64,000 bases of DNA, taken from positions 41,762-105,761 of the forward strand of contig NZ_BMDW01000012.1 of NCBI RefSeq assembly GCF_014636175.1, read 5' to 3'. This stretch comes from Sphingomonas psychrolutea (lineage in GTDB: Bacteria; Pseudomonadota; Alphaproteobacteria; Sphingomonadales; Sphingomonadaceae). A program made the position numbers and the translations under genes. Below, one piece after another: positions 37,576 to 46,252 of this stretch. The notes beneath the pieces were generated by a model. That model worked only from the letters and a program-made list of their open reading frames with translations, was not told where the DNA came from and did not search any database. Every line of letters starts with the position of its first letter. Within the stretch, counting starts at the first letter, position 1.

Positions 37576-38358
37576 GTGAGGCGGGGGTGGCTGCCGCTGC
37601 TGCTGGCACCCTTGCTGATGGGGCAATCGGCCCCCCGGCCAACGGTCAAACCGGTGCTCGTCCCCGACGTGTCGCAGCGCGATATCGAGATTCAGTACAG
37701 CTTCACCGGCGCAAACCTGTTGCTGTTCGGCGCGATTCTGTATCCGCAGGGGCGCTTGCCCAACGATGACAAGCCGACCGATATCGTGGTGGTGGTCAAA
37801 GGACCGACGCAATCAATTCTGGTGCGCGAGAAGGACAAATTGGGCGGGCTGATCTGGGTCAATGCCAGTCGCCTGCGCTATCGCTCCGCCCCCAGTTTCT
37901 ACGCGATCGCATCGTCCAAGCCGATCGAACAGATGCTCGATGCCCGCACCCGCGCGATTTACGAACTCGGCGTATCGAGCCTGCAGCTTTCCCCGGCGTC
38001 GAACGCACCGCTGACCGAGCAGGACCGCTTCGCGCGTGGGCTGGTCGAGCTCAAGGCCCGCTCCGGGCTCTATGTCGAGGCCCCAGGCGCGGTCGAGATT
38101 ACCGACGGCGTGCTCTACCGCGCGCGCGTGCAGATTCCGGCGCGCGTACCGGTCGGACGCTTTACCGCCGAAACCTTCCTGATCCGCGACGGACGTGTGC
38201 TGGCAGCGGCGACCCGCGACATCGAGATTCGCAAATCGGGCTTCGAACGCTTCGTCGCGCGCTCAGCCGATCGCCATGCGATCCTGTACGGGTTGGTCGC
38301 GGTGGCGCTATCGGTCTTGTTCGGCTGGGCAGCGGGGCAGATCGCGCGGCGCTTTTGA
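37576..38358 (+). CDS. TIGR02186 family transmembrane protein
   Basis: About 260 residues: a signal peptide (RRGWLPLLLAPLLMGQSA), a large periplasmic beta-rich domain with VLVPDVSQRDIEIQYSFTGA and DIVVVVKGP, and one C-terminal helix (AILYGLVAVALSVLFGWAAG) as anchor. It is the standard partner of TauE-type genes; its biochemical role is unknown. Start is ambiguous: GTG at 37576 gives a clean signal peptide, while ATG at 37528, overlapping the upstream stop, would add a 16-residue tract encoded by a repeat (LWAPAFAGE). Confidence 0.8.
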   Translation: MRRGWLPLLLAPLLMGQSAPRPTVKPVLVPDVSQRDIEIQYSFTGANLLLFGAILYPQGRLPNDDKPTDIVVVVKGPTQSILVREKDKLGGLIWVNASRLRYRSAPSFYAIASSKPIEQMLDARTRAIYELGVSSLQLSPASNAPLTEQDRFARGLVELKARSGLYVEAPGAVEITDGVLYRARVQIPARVPVGRFTAETFLIRDGRVLAAATRDIEIRKSGFERFVARSADRHAILYGLVAVALSVLFGWAAGQIARRF

Positions 38359-38455
38359 TTGAGGCACCCGCCTTGCCGGCGCACATCGTCTGACACCCAA
38401 TCTTTACCGGTGCTCCGCCATAGCACTTCCCTGATAAACGGGGCGGATACCACGA

Positions 38456-40114
38456 ATGACCGAAATGCAGGGTGCCCAGGTTTTTGCACACGCCGCACCG
38501 CTGGCGACGGCAACCTGTATCGGCATGGTGTTCGAAATCGCCGGATCGAGCAGCATGGTGATGCTCGATCCGCAAGCGCTCGATACGACGCTGTCGCATG
38601 CCGATCCGGTCATCGCCAGCGCCGGTTCGGTCGGCAGCCAGATCAAGATGCGCGTCGGCGGCACGTGGTTGATCGCCAATATCCGGTCGCTGAAAATGGT
38701 CGACGGGCATGACGACCGCATCGCCGCGCACGTCGATTTTCTCGGCGAAGGCGACGAGGAGAAGCTGACCGGCAAGCTCTACCACTTCCGCCGCGGCGTC
38801 ACGCGCTATCCGACCCCCGGTTGCGCGGTCTATCCGGTTTCGACCGCCGATCTGAAACAGATCTACGCCGCCGACGACCGCGCCAATATCGAGATCGGCA
38901 CGGTCTATCCGACCAAGGATATCCGTGCCGCGCTCTATGTCGATGCGATGCTCGGCAAGCATTTCGCACTGCTTGGTTCGACCGGTACTGGCAAATCGAC
39001 TGCGGCTGCCTTGATCCTGCACCGTATTTGCGAACTCAGCCCGCAAGGGCATATCGTGATGATCGATCCGCATGGCGAATATGCCGCCGCGTTCAAAAGC
39101 AATGGCGCGATCTACGATGTCGGCAATCTGCAAATGCCGTATTGGCTGATGAATTTTGAGGAGCATTGCGAGGTGTTCGTCACCTCCGCGGGTTCCGAAA
39201 AGCAAATCGATGCCGACATCCTCGCCAAATGCCTCTTGCTTGCCAAGGGGAAAAGCCGGTTGGGGCAGGAAATTACCAAACTGACGGTCGACGCGCCGAT
39301 CCCGTATCTGCTGAGCGACCTGACCAATTTGATCCAGCTCGAAATGGGCAAGATGGACCGCGCGGGCGACACCGCGCCCTATCTGCGGCTGAAGACCAAG
39401 ATCGAAGAGATCAAGGCCGATCCGCGCTATGGCTTCATGTTTTCCGGCATGCTGGTTGCCGATACGATGGCGGCGTTCCTTGAACGCATCTTCCGCTTGC
39501 CCGGCGACGGCAAACCGATCTCGATCATCGACGTGTCGGGCGTGCCGTCCGAGATCACGTCGGTGGTCGTTGCCGTATTGAGCCGAATGGTGTTCGATTT
39601 CGCGATCTGGTCGCGCGGCGAGGCGCAGCGCCCGATCCTGCTCGTGTGCGAGGAAGCGCATCGCTACATCCCGGCCGGCAGCGACAGTGCCGGGGGTGGC
39701 GCATCGAGCGTCGGGCGGATCCTCAGCCGAATCGCCAAGGAAGGCCGCAAATATGGCGTCTCGCTCGGCCTGATCACGCAGCGTCCGTCCGATCTGGCGG
39801 AAGGCGTGCTGTCGCAGTGCGGCACGATCATCGCGATGCGCCTCAACAACGATCGCGACCAGGCGTTCGTCCGCGCGGCGATGCCCGAGGGCGCGCGTGG
39901 ATTCCTCGATGCGATCCCAGCTTTGCGCAACCGCGAGTGCATCATTTGCGGCGAGGGCGTGGCGATTCCGATCCGCGTCTCGTTCGATGCGCTGGACGAT
40001 GACAAGCGTCCGGCGTCGGACGATCCGGTCTTCTCGCAATTGTGGCGCGAGACCGGCGGCGAAGGCGAGATCATCGCGCGCACGCTGAAACGGTGGCGCT
40101 CGCAGGGGCGGTAG
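38456..40114 (+). CDS. HerA-like DNA-translocating ATPase (DUF87 domain)
   Basis: A 552-residue FtsK-HerA superfamily ATPase. An N-terminal HAS-barrel (about 1-140) precedes the P-loop GSTGTGKST (Lys180), the Walker B ILLVCEEAHRYIP, a RISKEGRK-like sensor segment (RILSRIAKEGRKYG) and ITQRPSDLAEGVLSQCGTII with the arginine-finger region. HerA normally works with the nuclease NurA in DNA end resection; no NurA gene is adjacent, and neighbours are unrelated. Its partner and role here are therefore unknown. Confidence 0.9.
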   Translation: MTEMQGAQVFAHAAPLATATCIGMVFEIAGSSSMVMLDPQALDTTLSHADPVIASAGSVGSQIKMRVGGTWLIANIRSLKMVDGHDDRIAAHVDFLGEGDEEKLTGKLYHFRRGVTRYPTPGCAVYPVSTADLKQIYAADDRANIEIGTVYPTKDIRAALYVDAMLGKHFALLGSTGTGKSTAAALILHRICELSPQGHIVMIDPHGEYAAAFKSNGAIYDVGNLQMPYWLMNFEEHCEVFVTSAGSEKQIDADILAKCLLLAKGKSRLGQEITKLTVDAPIPYLLSDLTNLIQLEMGKMDRAGDTAPYLRLKTKIEEIKADPRYGFMFSGMLVADTMAAFLERIFRLPGDGKPISIIDVSGVPSEITSVVVAVLSRMVFDFAIWSRGEAQRPILLVCEEAHRYIPAGSDSAGGGASSVGRILSRIAKEGRKYGVSLGLITQRPSDLAEGVLSQCGTIIAMRLNNDRDQAFVRAAMPEGARGFLDAIPALRNRECIICGEGVAIPIRVSFDALDDDKRPASDDPVFSQLWRETGGEGEIIARTLKRWRSQGR

Positions 40115-40152
40115 GGTTTCGCACGCGAAGGACGCGAATCAAAAGAAGAAGC

Positions 40153-40295
40153 TTGGTTCGCGCGGAGACGCGGAGAAGAAGGAAGAGGGCGGCAGCCCTC
40201 AATACAGCACAGATCGATCCTGCATCGTCGTTCGTAAAGTCTGCCAACCTCAGGGCTGGGTGATCTCCGCGTCTCCGCGTCTCCGCGCGAACCAA
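40153..40295. repeat. Inverted repeat pair, family D
   Basis: A perfect 24-base arm (core TTCGCGCGGAGACGCGGAGA) at 40153-40176 is repeated in inverse orientation at 40272-40295, enclosing 95 bases. The right arm is extended by another CTCCGCGT unit. The pair fills the 223-base gap between the HerA-like gene and the convergent M23 gene. Confidence 0.85.
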
Positions 40296-40337
40296 CCTTC
40301 TTGGGATTGAAGCGCTAACGGCACCGAAAGTGCATGC

Positions 40338-41831
40338 TTACGCCCCCGGCTTAACCGCCAGCAGCCCCGCCACCTTCGCCTTGAACGCGCGCAATTGCTC
40401 GCCCGAAAGCGTCGCGATGCTCGAGAAGGAGAAGCCGCGCGGGTTGACCGCAACGCCGCCGCGCAGCACTTCCCAATGCAGATGCGGGCCGGTCGACAGG
40501 CCGCTATTGCCCGAATAACCGATGATTTGCCCACGCGAAACACGCTGGCCCGAGCGTGACGCGAAGCGGCTGAGATGGCCGTAGCACGTCACGATATTGC
40601 CGCCATGCGCCATCTTGATGTAATTGCCATAGCCGCCACTGCGCCCGGCATAGACGATCGTGCCGTCGGCGGGGGCGTGGATCGGGGTGCCCCACGGCGT
40701 GCCGATATCGATCCCTTTGTGCATCCGCGTGAAGCCGAGCAGCGGGTGGAAGCGCATGCCAAAGGACGACGTTACGCGCGCCATCGACACCGGCATGGTG
40801 AAGGTGCCCTGACGCTCGGCCTGGCCGGTTGCTTCATACCAGGTGCCGTCATTCCACTGCACCAATTGCGTTTTTTTGCTGCCGTGATCGAGCCCGGCGA
40901 AGAGCAGATTGCCGATCTGGGTCTCGCCCGTGGCAGCGCGTTTGCGGTCGATCACGAAATCGTAGCGGTCGCCGGAGCCGATCTGCCCGATTGCGAATTT
41001 GCTGTTGATCGCGCGGATATAGCTTTCGACGACCTTGGCCGGGATGCCCGCGGCGCGTGCCGAACGATACAGGCTGCTGCCGACCAGACCCTGAATGCGT
41101 AAGGGGGTATTGTCGATCGCGATCACTTGGCGGCTAAGCACGAGAGTGTCGCCGACGCGCTTCAGCGACAGTTCGAGATCGAAACGCGCGCGTAGCGCGA
41201 GCGCTTCGAGCGGACGCGCGACGGTCTTGTTCGGGCGACGGCCGAGCGTCATCGGGATTTGCTTGCCCGCCGTCAGATCGCCCAGCGGCACCGCGCCCGC
41301 GATCAACACGACCGCATCCTGCGCATCACGTTCGGAGAGCCCGGCGCGTTGCAGGACGGCACCGAGGCTGTCGCCATGCCCGATCGTCGCGGTACGTTCC
41401 TCGATCGGGCGTTCGGGCGCTTCGGCGAGCGGAACCACAAGATCGTTCGCGGCCATGTGGCGGCCGGTATCGGCACCCCAGGCAAGCGGCGCGATCGCCT
41501 GCGCGCGCGCTTCATCACGGTCGCTGCCGCTGAGCGGGGCAGGCGCAGAACCGAGAATAGGGTAGGCGATGGGGGGTGCGAGTACGACTGCCGTGGCGCA
41601 CAAGGCGGCACAGGTCGCTGCCCCGCGCCACCACTCAAGCGAGCCGATGCGCGATCCGAGATCGGGCACCCAGTCGATCCGCATTGCTGCGGCCCGCAGC
41701 CTGTCGAGCGTGCCGAGTTCCGCGACCGGGACGAACGCGCGACCGAACGACACGGCGGCGGTGCCTCCGGCTTGCTCGAACCCATGATCGTCACGCAAGA
41801 ACAAGGCGTTTGTGCCCCCGAAAAATTTCAA
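40338..41831 (-). CDS. M23 family metallopeptidase (murein endopeptidase, LytM domain)
   Basis: A 497-residue membrane-anchored cell-wall hydrolase. One membrane helix is at about residues 72-92 (ATCAALCATAVVLAPPIAY). A LysM-like/OapA region (TIGHGDSLGAVLQRAGL) follows, then the M23 domain with zinc ligands in HKGIDIGTPWGTPI and HLHWEVLRGG; YGHLSRFA is also conserved. It should cleave peptide cross-bridges, or activate amidases, in the periplasm. The long cytoplasmic N terminus is unusual but typical for sphingomonad homologues. Confidence 0.92.
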   Translation of the reverse strand: MKFFGGTNALFLRDDHGFEQAGGTAAVSFGRAFVPVAELGTLDRLRAAAMRIDWVPDLGSRIGSLEWWRGAATCAALCATAVVLAPPIAYPILGSAPAPLSGSDRDEARAQAIAPLAWGADTGRHMAANDLVVPLAEAPERPIEERTATIGHGDSLGAVLQRAGLSERDAQDAVVLIAGAVPLGDLTAGKQIPMTLGRRPNKTVARPLEALALRARFDLELSLKRVGDTLVLSRQVIAIDNTPLRIQGLVGSSLYRSARAAGIPAKVVESYIRAINSKFAIGQIGSGDRYDFVIDRKRAATGETQIGNLLFAGLDHGSKKTQLVQWNDGTWYEATGQAERQGTFTMPVSMARVTSSFGMRFHPLLGFTRMHKGIDIGTPWGTPIHAPADGTIVYAGRSGGYGNYIKMAHGGNIVTCYGHLSRFASRSGQRVSRGQIIGYSGNSGLSTGPHLHWEVLRGGVAVNPRGFSFSSIATLSGEQLRAFKAKVAGLLAVKPGA

Positions 41832-42066
41832 AACCGCTGCCGTCCCGCCCCGCAGCGTAGAGCCACTCGACTGTGGCCGCCAAAGCCTAAAGTCAAATTA
41901 ACCGCTGTCCCGTTAGGACACACTCACGGCGAAGCGTTGCGAGGCTGCGGCAAGGTGTTGGAACCGACCGTAAGCCCCGTGTTTTAACAGGGTTAATGCA
42001 GAGCGGCAGAGCGTATTTACCCTTAGCGGTTGCACCAGCGCCCCGGGCACGCGATGTTTGTCAGTC

Positions 42067-44583
42067 ATGAACCGCCACGATGAGCATCAGGTCACCGCGG
42101 TCCTCGGGCCGACCAACACCGGCAAGACGCATTTGGCGGTCGAGCGGATGTGCGGCCATTCGAGCGGAATGATCGGCTTCCCGCTGCGTTTGCTGGCGCG
42201 CGAGGTTTATGACCGCGTCGTCAAGATCAAGGGGGCGAGCCGTGTCGCGCTGATTACGGGCGAGGAAAAGATCGTTCCCAAGGATGCGCGCTGGTTCCTG
42301 TGCACGGTCGAATCGATGCCGCTCGAGAAGGATCTGGCGTTTGTCGCGGTCGACGAGGCGCAATTGGGCGCGGACCCCGAGCGCGGGCATGTCTTCACCG
42401 ACCGGATTCTCCGCGCGCGCGGGCGCGACGAAACGATGCTGCTGGGGTCGGAGGCGCTGCGCCCGATGCTCAAGGCGCTCGTGCCGAAGATCGAGATCAT
42501 CAACCGCCCGCGTTTCTCCACCCTGACCTACGCCGACGCGAAGAAGATCAGCCGCTTGCCCAAACGCTCGGCGATCGTCGCGTTCAGTGCGGAGGAAGTT
42601 TATGCGGTCGCCGAGATGCTGCGGCGCTTGCGCGGCGGCGCGGCGGTGGTGATGGGTGCGCTCTCGCCGCGCACCCGCAACGCGCAAGTCGCGATGTTCC
42701 AGGCGGGCGAGGTCGATTATCTCGTCGCGACCGACGCGATCGGCATGGGGCTCAACATGGATGTGGCGCATGTCGCGTTTGCCAGCCTCAACAAATTCGA
42801 CGGCCGTCGCCAGCGCCGCCTGACCGTCGCCGAAATGGCGCAGATTGCCGGGCGCGCCGGGCGGCATCAGCGCGACGGGACGTTCGGCGCGCTGGTCGAG
42901 GAAGGGCCGGGCGCGTTCACGCCGGAGGAAGTGCTCAATATCGAGGAGCACCGCTTCCCGCCGCTCGAACAGCTTTACTGGCGACAGGGCGAGCCTGATT
43001 ATAGCAGCATCGCGGCGTTGATCGACAGTCTGGAAGCCCGTCCAGCGCACCGCGTGTTGTGGGCGGCCCCGCAAGCGGTCGATCTGGCGGTGTTGAAGCG
43101 AATGGCGAGCGAGGATTGGGTGCGTGACCGCGCACGCTCCCCGGCGATGGTCGCGCGGTTATGGGCAGCGTGTGGCCTGCCCGATTTCCGCAAAGTGGGG
43201 GTCGATCCGCACACGCGCTTCGTCGAACGGGTGTTCCGTTATCTGAGCGAAGGCATGGGCCATGTCCCGCACGACTGGTTCGCCGCCGAGCTGGCGCGGC
43301 TCGACAATGTCGCGGGGGATGTTGCGACGCTTGCGGGCCGCATCGCGGCGGCGCGGAGCTGGTCGTATATCGCCAACCGCGCCGACTGGCTCGCCGATCC
43401 CGCGCATTGGGCGGCGCGCGCGGGGGCGGTCGAGGAACGGCTGTCCGATGCACTGCATGCGAGCCTGACGCAGCGCTTCGTCGACAAGCGTACCACCTTG
43501 CTGATGCGCCAGATCGGCGCCGATCCGCGCGCGCTGCCGGTGGTGATCGGGCCGGAGGGCGAAGTGCTGGTCGAGGATCATGCGATCGGGCGGCTCGACG
43601 GGTTTCGCTTTATCGTCGCCGGCGATGCGCGCGCGGCGGACAAACGCTTGTTACTGGCGGCGGCCGAGCGGCGGCTGGGCGACGAGCGCGCGCGGCGCGG
43701 AAGCGCGCTCGTCGCGGCGGGGGACGCCGATCTGGCGCTTACCGCCGAGCCCGGCGCGGCGCCGACGCTGCGCTGGCTGGATCTGGCGGTCGCAACGCTC
43801 GCGCCGGGGCCGAGTGTGCTGCGGCCCCGCGTCTTGCTCGACCGCGCGCTCGATTGCTTGACGGTCGAGCTCCGCGCGCGGATCGAGACGCGGCTGCGCG
43901 ATTGGCTGGCGGGGCAGCTCAAGCGTGCGCTGCCGGGGTTGGTGGTGCTCGATGCGGTGCAGCGCGATCCTGCCGCCACGCCTGCATCGCGCGCGGTGGC
44001 CGCGGCGTTGGTCGCGCAAGCCGGGCTGGTTTCGCGGGCGGAGATAGCCTTGGCGGTCGACGGGCTCGATCCGGTGGCGCGCAAGGCTTTCCGCGCGGCG
44101 GGCGTGACGATCGGCGCGCTCGACCTGTTCGATCCGCGCGTGCTGAAGCCCGGCCCTGCGCGCTGGCGGGGGGCGTTACTGGCGGCGCGACAGGGCAGCC
44201 AGGTCGCGGTCGGGGCGCAACCGGGCGCGACGGTGCTGGAGCGCGGTGCGCCGGGCGCCACGCTCGATCACGGCTATCGCCCGGTCGGCGGGCAGGCGGT
44301 GCGGATCGATCTGATCGAGCGCATCGCGCGCGCCGCGCACGACGCGCGGGGTCGCGAAGGCCGCAAGCCGTTCGCGCTTGACCCGGCGCTGGCGCTGTCG
44401 ATGGGACTGACACGGCCGACACTCGAGCGGCTGATGGCGGGGTTCGGTTTCCGCCCGGCCGCAAGCCCCGATGATGCGCCGCGCTGGACGTGGCGGGGGC
44501 GGCCGCCCGTACCGGTGACGCCCCCGCCCAAGGACAATGCGTTCGCCGCGCTGGCGGCGCTGACGGCACCTTTTGGCATCTAG
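42067..44583 (+). CDS. Suv3-like superfamily 2 RNA helicase
   Basis: About 838 residues, related to the mitochondrial degradosome helicase SUV3. Motif I is GPTNTGKT, motif II DEAQLG, motif III MLLGSEALRP, and motif VI QIAGRAGRHQRDG; ATDAIGMGLNMD holds motif V. A long, poorly conserved C-terminal region ends in a basic Pro-rich tail. The likely role is unwinding structured RNA for decay or ribosome assembly. The ATG at 42067 lacks a clear ribosome-binding site; a TTG at 42058 is in frame. It is first in a helicase-S4-fdxA-carD run. Confidence 0.88.
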   Translation: MNRHDEHQVTAVLGPTNTGKTHLAVERMCGHSSGMIGFPLRLLAREVYDRVVKIKGASRVALITGEEKIVPKDARWFLCTVESMPLEKDLAFVAVDEAQLGADPERGHVFTDRILRARGRDETMLLGSEALRPMLKALVPKIEIINRPRFSTLTYADAKKISRLPKRSAIVAFSAEEVYAVAEMLRRLRGGAAVVMGALSPRTRNAQVAMFQAGEVDYLVATDAIGMGLNMDVAHVAFASLNKFDGRRQRRLTVAEMAQIAGRAGRHQRDGTFGALVEEGPGAFTPEEVLNIEEHRFPPLEQLYWRQGEPDYSSIAALIDSLEARPAHRVLWAAPQAVDLAVLKRMASEDWVRDRARSPAMVARLWAACGLPDFRKVGVDPHTRFVERVFRYLSEGMGHVPHDWFAAELARLDNVAGDVATLAGRIAAARSWSYIANRADWLADPAHWAARAGAVEERLSDALHASLTQRFVDKRTTLLMRQIGADPRALPVVIGPEGEVLVEDHAIGRLDGFRFIVAGDARAADKRLLLAAAERRLGDERARRGSALVAAGDADLALTAEPGAAPTLRWLDLAVATLAPGPSVLRPRVLLDRALDCLTVELRARIETRLRDWLAGQLKRALPGLVVLDAVQRDPAATPASRAVAAALVAQAGLVSRAEIALAVDGLDPVARKAFRAAGVTIGALDLFDPRVLKPGPARWRGALLAARQGSQVAVGAQPGATVLERGAPGATLDHGYRPVGGQAVRIDLIERIARAAHDARGREGRKPFALDPALALSMGLTRPTLERLMAGFGFRPAASPDDAPRWTWRGRPPVPVTPPPKDNAFAALAALTAPFGI

Positions 44584-44899
44584 CGCGGGCGATACGATCC
44601 GGCTCGACCGGTTCCTGTGCTTTGCGCGGATCGTCAAGACGCGCGGGCAAGCGCAGGCCATGGCGGAAAGCGGGCATGTGCGGATCGACGGGCGCGCGGT
44701 CGACAAAGCGGCGACGCCGGTGCGGGTCGGCTGCGTGATCGCCTTTGCGACCCCCGGCGGGCAGGTTCGCGCGCTACGGATCGTCGCCTTGCCGGTGCGG
44801 CGTGGCCCCAGTGAGGAGGCGCAGCGCTGTTATGATGACCTGATCGAAAATGCGCGCGGACCCCGCGCGGGCGTTGACGCCGCCAGCGCCCGCGCATAG
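44573..44899 (+). CDS. S4-domain RNA-binding protein (Hsp15/HslR-like)
   Basis: 108 residues with an S4 fold at the N terminus: [20 protein letters not shown] then [20 protein letters not shown]. HslR-like proteins bind stalled 50S subunits carrying nascent peptide. It starts with TTG at 44573 inside the end of the helicase gene (11-base overlap), so both products are probably made together and both act on RNA (inference). Confidence 0.88.
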   Translation: MASSAGDTIRLDRFLCFARIVKTRGQAQAMAESGHVRIDGRAVDKAATPVRVGCVIAFATPGGQVRALRIVALPVRRGPSEEAQRCYDDLIENARGPRAGVDAASARA

Positions 44900-44933
44900 C
44901 AGCATCGCTGTTCGTTGCTCCAGGAGTGTTTCA

Positions 44934-45275
44934 ATGACCTACGTCGTCACCGACGCCTGCATCAAGTGCAAGTACATGGACTGCGTCGAGGTATGCCCGG
45001 TCGATTGCTTCTATGAAGGCGAGAACATGCTGGTGATCAACCCCAGCGAGTGCATCGATTGCGGCGTGTGCGAACCCGAATGCCCGGCCGAGGCGATCCT
45101 GCCCGATACCGAAAGCGGGTTGGAGCAATGGCTCGAGGTCAACACCGCTTATTCCGCCGAGTGGCCCAACGTCACGCGCAACACTGGCCAGACCCCGGCG
45201 GATGCCGACGCGTTCAAGGGCCTGGAGGGCAAGTTCGACAAGTTCTTCTCGGCAGAACCCGGCAAGGGCGACTGA
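44934..45275 (+). CDS. fdxA: Seven-iron ferredoxin FdxA
   Basis: A 113-residue electron carrier. Cys9, Cys17 and Cys50 fit a 3Fe-4S cluster; Cys21, Cys40, Cys43 and Cys46 fit a 4Fe-4S cluster, following the [16 protein letters not shown] and [11 protein letters not shown] motifs. A C-terminal extension is typical of the Azotobacter FdI type. CAGGAG precedes the ATG at 44934. It lies 34 bases after the S4 gene. Confidence 0.95.
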   Translation: MTYVVTDACIKCKYMDCVEVCPVDCFYEGENMLVINPSECIDCGVCEPECPAEAILPDTESGLEQWLEVNTAYSAEWPNVTRNTGQTPADADAFKGLEGKFDKFFSAEPGKGD

Positions 45276-45601
45276 CCGACGCAGGCGCGACCGCGCCGAT
45301 GCGGCAAGGCCGCAGCGTCGGTCGCGGACGGCTTTGCCGACGGCCCGCGCAGAAAGAATCCCGTTTCTGGCCACCAAACCGCAACAAACCAGACGCATTT
45401 GAGCGTTACCGCCGCGCGTCGTGCCATGCGACGCTGGTAATTTTATTACGACTGTGTTAATCAGGCTCCGACGGAAGCGTATCCCATGCGCGTTTTCCGG
45501 CACGGAGACGTACACAACCCACACCCCGCGCGCGCCGATGCAGCCTTGCTGCCGCAGGTGCGTTGCCCCGGTATACCCGGTCCACAGAAAGGTCTTACGG
45601 A
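45276..45601. other. 326-base gap between fdxA and carD
   Basis: Just after the fdxA stop, GACCGACGC and GCGTCGGTC can pair around an inner GCGGCAAGGCCGC hairpin, giving a strong stem without a T-run; it may terminate or protect the mRNA. A second hairpin GACGGCTTTGCCGACGG follows. AT-rich sequence near 45435-45465 (TAATTTTATTACGAC) is the likely promoter area of carD, though no clean -35/-10 pair is evident. No coding region is seen. Confidence 0.5.
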
Positions 45602-46135
45602 ATGGCTGCCAAGGCGCTGTCCTTCGACGTCGGCGATTATGTCGTTTACCCCAAGCACGGCGTTGGCCGTGTGATCGAACTGCAACGGCAGGAAATCGCC
45701 GGGATGCAGCTCGAACTCTATGTGCTGCGCTTCGAAAAAGAACGCATGACGCTGCGCGTTCCGACCAACAAGGCCGAAAGCGTCGGCATGCGCAAACTCA
45801 GCAGCGACAAGACGCTGCGCGAAGCGCTCGACACGCTGACCGGCAAGCCGCGCGTGAAACGCACGATGTGGTCGCGCCGTGCGCAGGAATATGAAGCGAA
45901 GATCAATTCGGGCGACCTCGTGTCGATCGCCGAAGTGGTGCGCGACCTGTTCCGTGCCGAGGACCAGCCCGAGCAGAGCTATTCCGAGCGGCAGATCTTC
46001 GAAGGCGCGACCAGCCGCCTCGCGCGCGAACTTGCTGCGATGGAGCAAGTCGACGAGCCGACCGCGCAGGAGAAGATCCTCGACATTCTGCGCAAAGCTG
46101 CGGCGATCCATAACAAGGACAAGGTTGCCGCCTGA
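45602..46135 (+). CDS. carD: CarD family transcriptional regulator
   Basis: A 177-residue RNA-polymerase-binding factor. The N-terminal Tudor-like RID domain (FDVGDYVVYPKHGVGRVIEL) contacts the polymerase beta subunit. The C-terminal helical DNA-binding domain includes MWSRRAQEYEAKINSGDLVS and YSERQIFEGATSRLARELAA. CarD stabilises open promoter complexes, notably at rRNA promoters. A terminator directly follows, so the gene is monocistronic or last in its unit. Confidence 0.94.
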   Translation: MAAKALSFDVGDYVVYPKHGVGRVIELQRQEIAGMQLELYVLRFEKERMTLRVPTNKAESVGMRKLSSDKTLREALDTLTGKPRVKRTMWSRRAQEYEAKINSGDLVSIAEVVRDLFRAEDQPEQSYSERQIFEGATSRLARELAAMEQVDEPTAQEKILDILRKAAAIHNKDKVAA

Positions 46136-46162
46136 TCCGGTTGGCAGATCATCCCAGGTACC

Positions 46163-46194
46163 AAAAGGGGCGGCTGGCGACAGTCGCCCCTTTT
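46163..46194 (+). terminator. Rho-independent terminator after carD
   Basis: A ten-base stem AAAAGGGGCG / CGCCCCTTTT with a 12-base loop, ending in TTTT, 28 bases after the stop. Confidence 0.85.
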
Positions 46195-46252
46195 CGCAGG
46201 TGCGCGACGTAGCCGCGTTGCTACGCGACGCGGCGCGTGCGACATTCGCACT

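Noticed and set aside
38456..40114. HerA-based anti-phage system
   Set aside because: No nuclease, SIR2, DUF4297 or other effector gene is adjacent; neighbours are transport and cell-wall genes.
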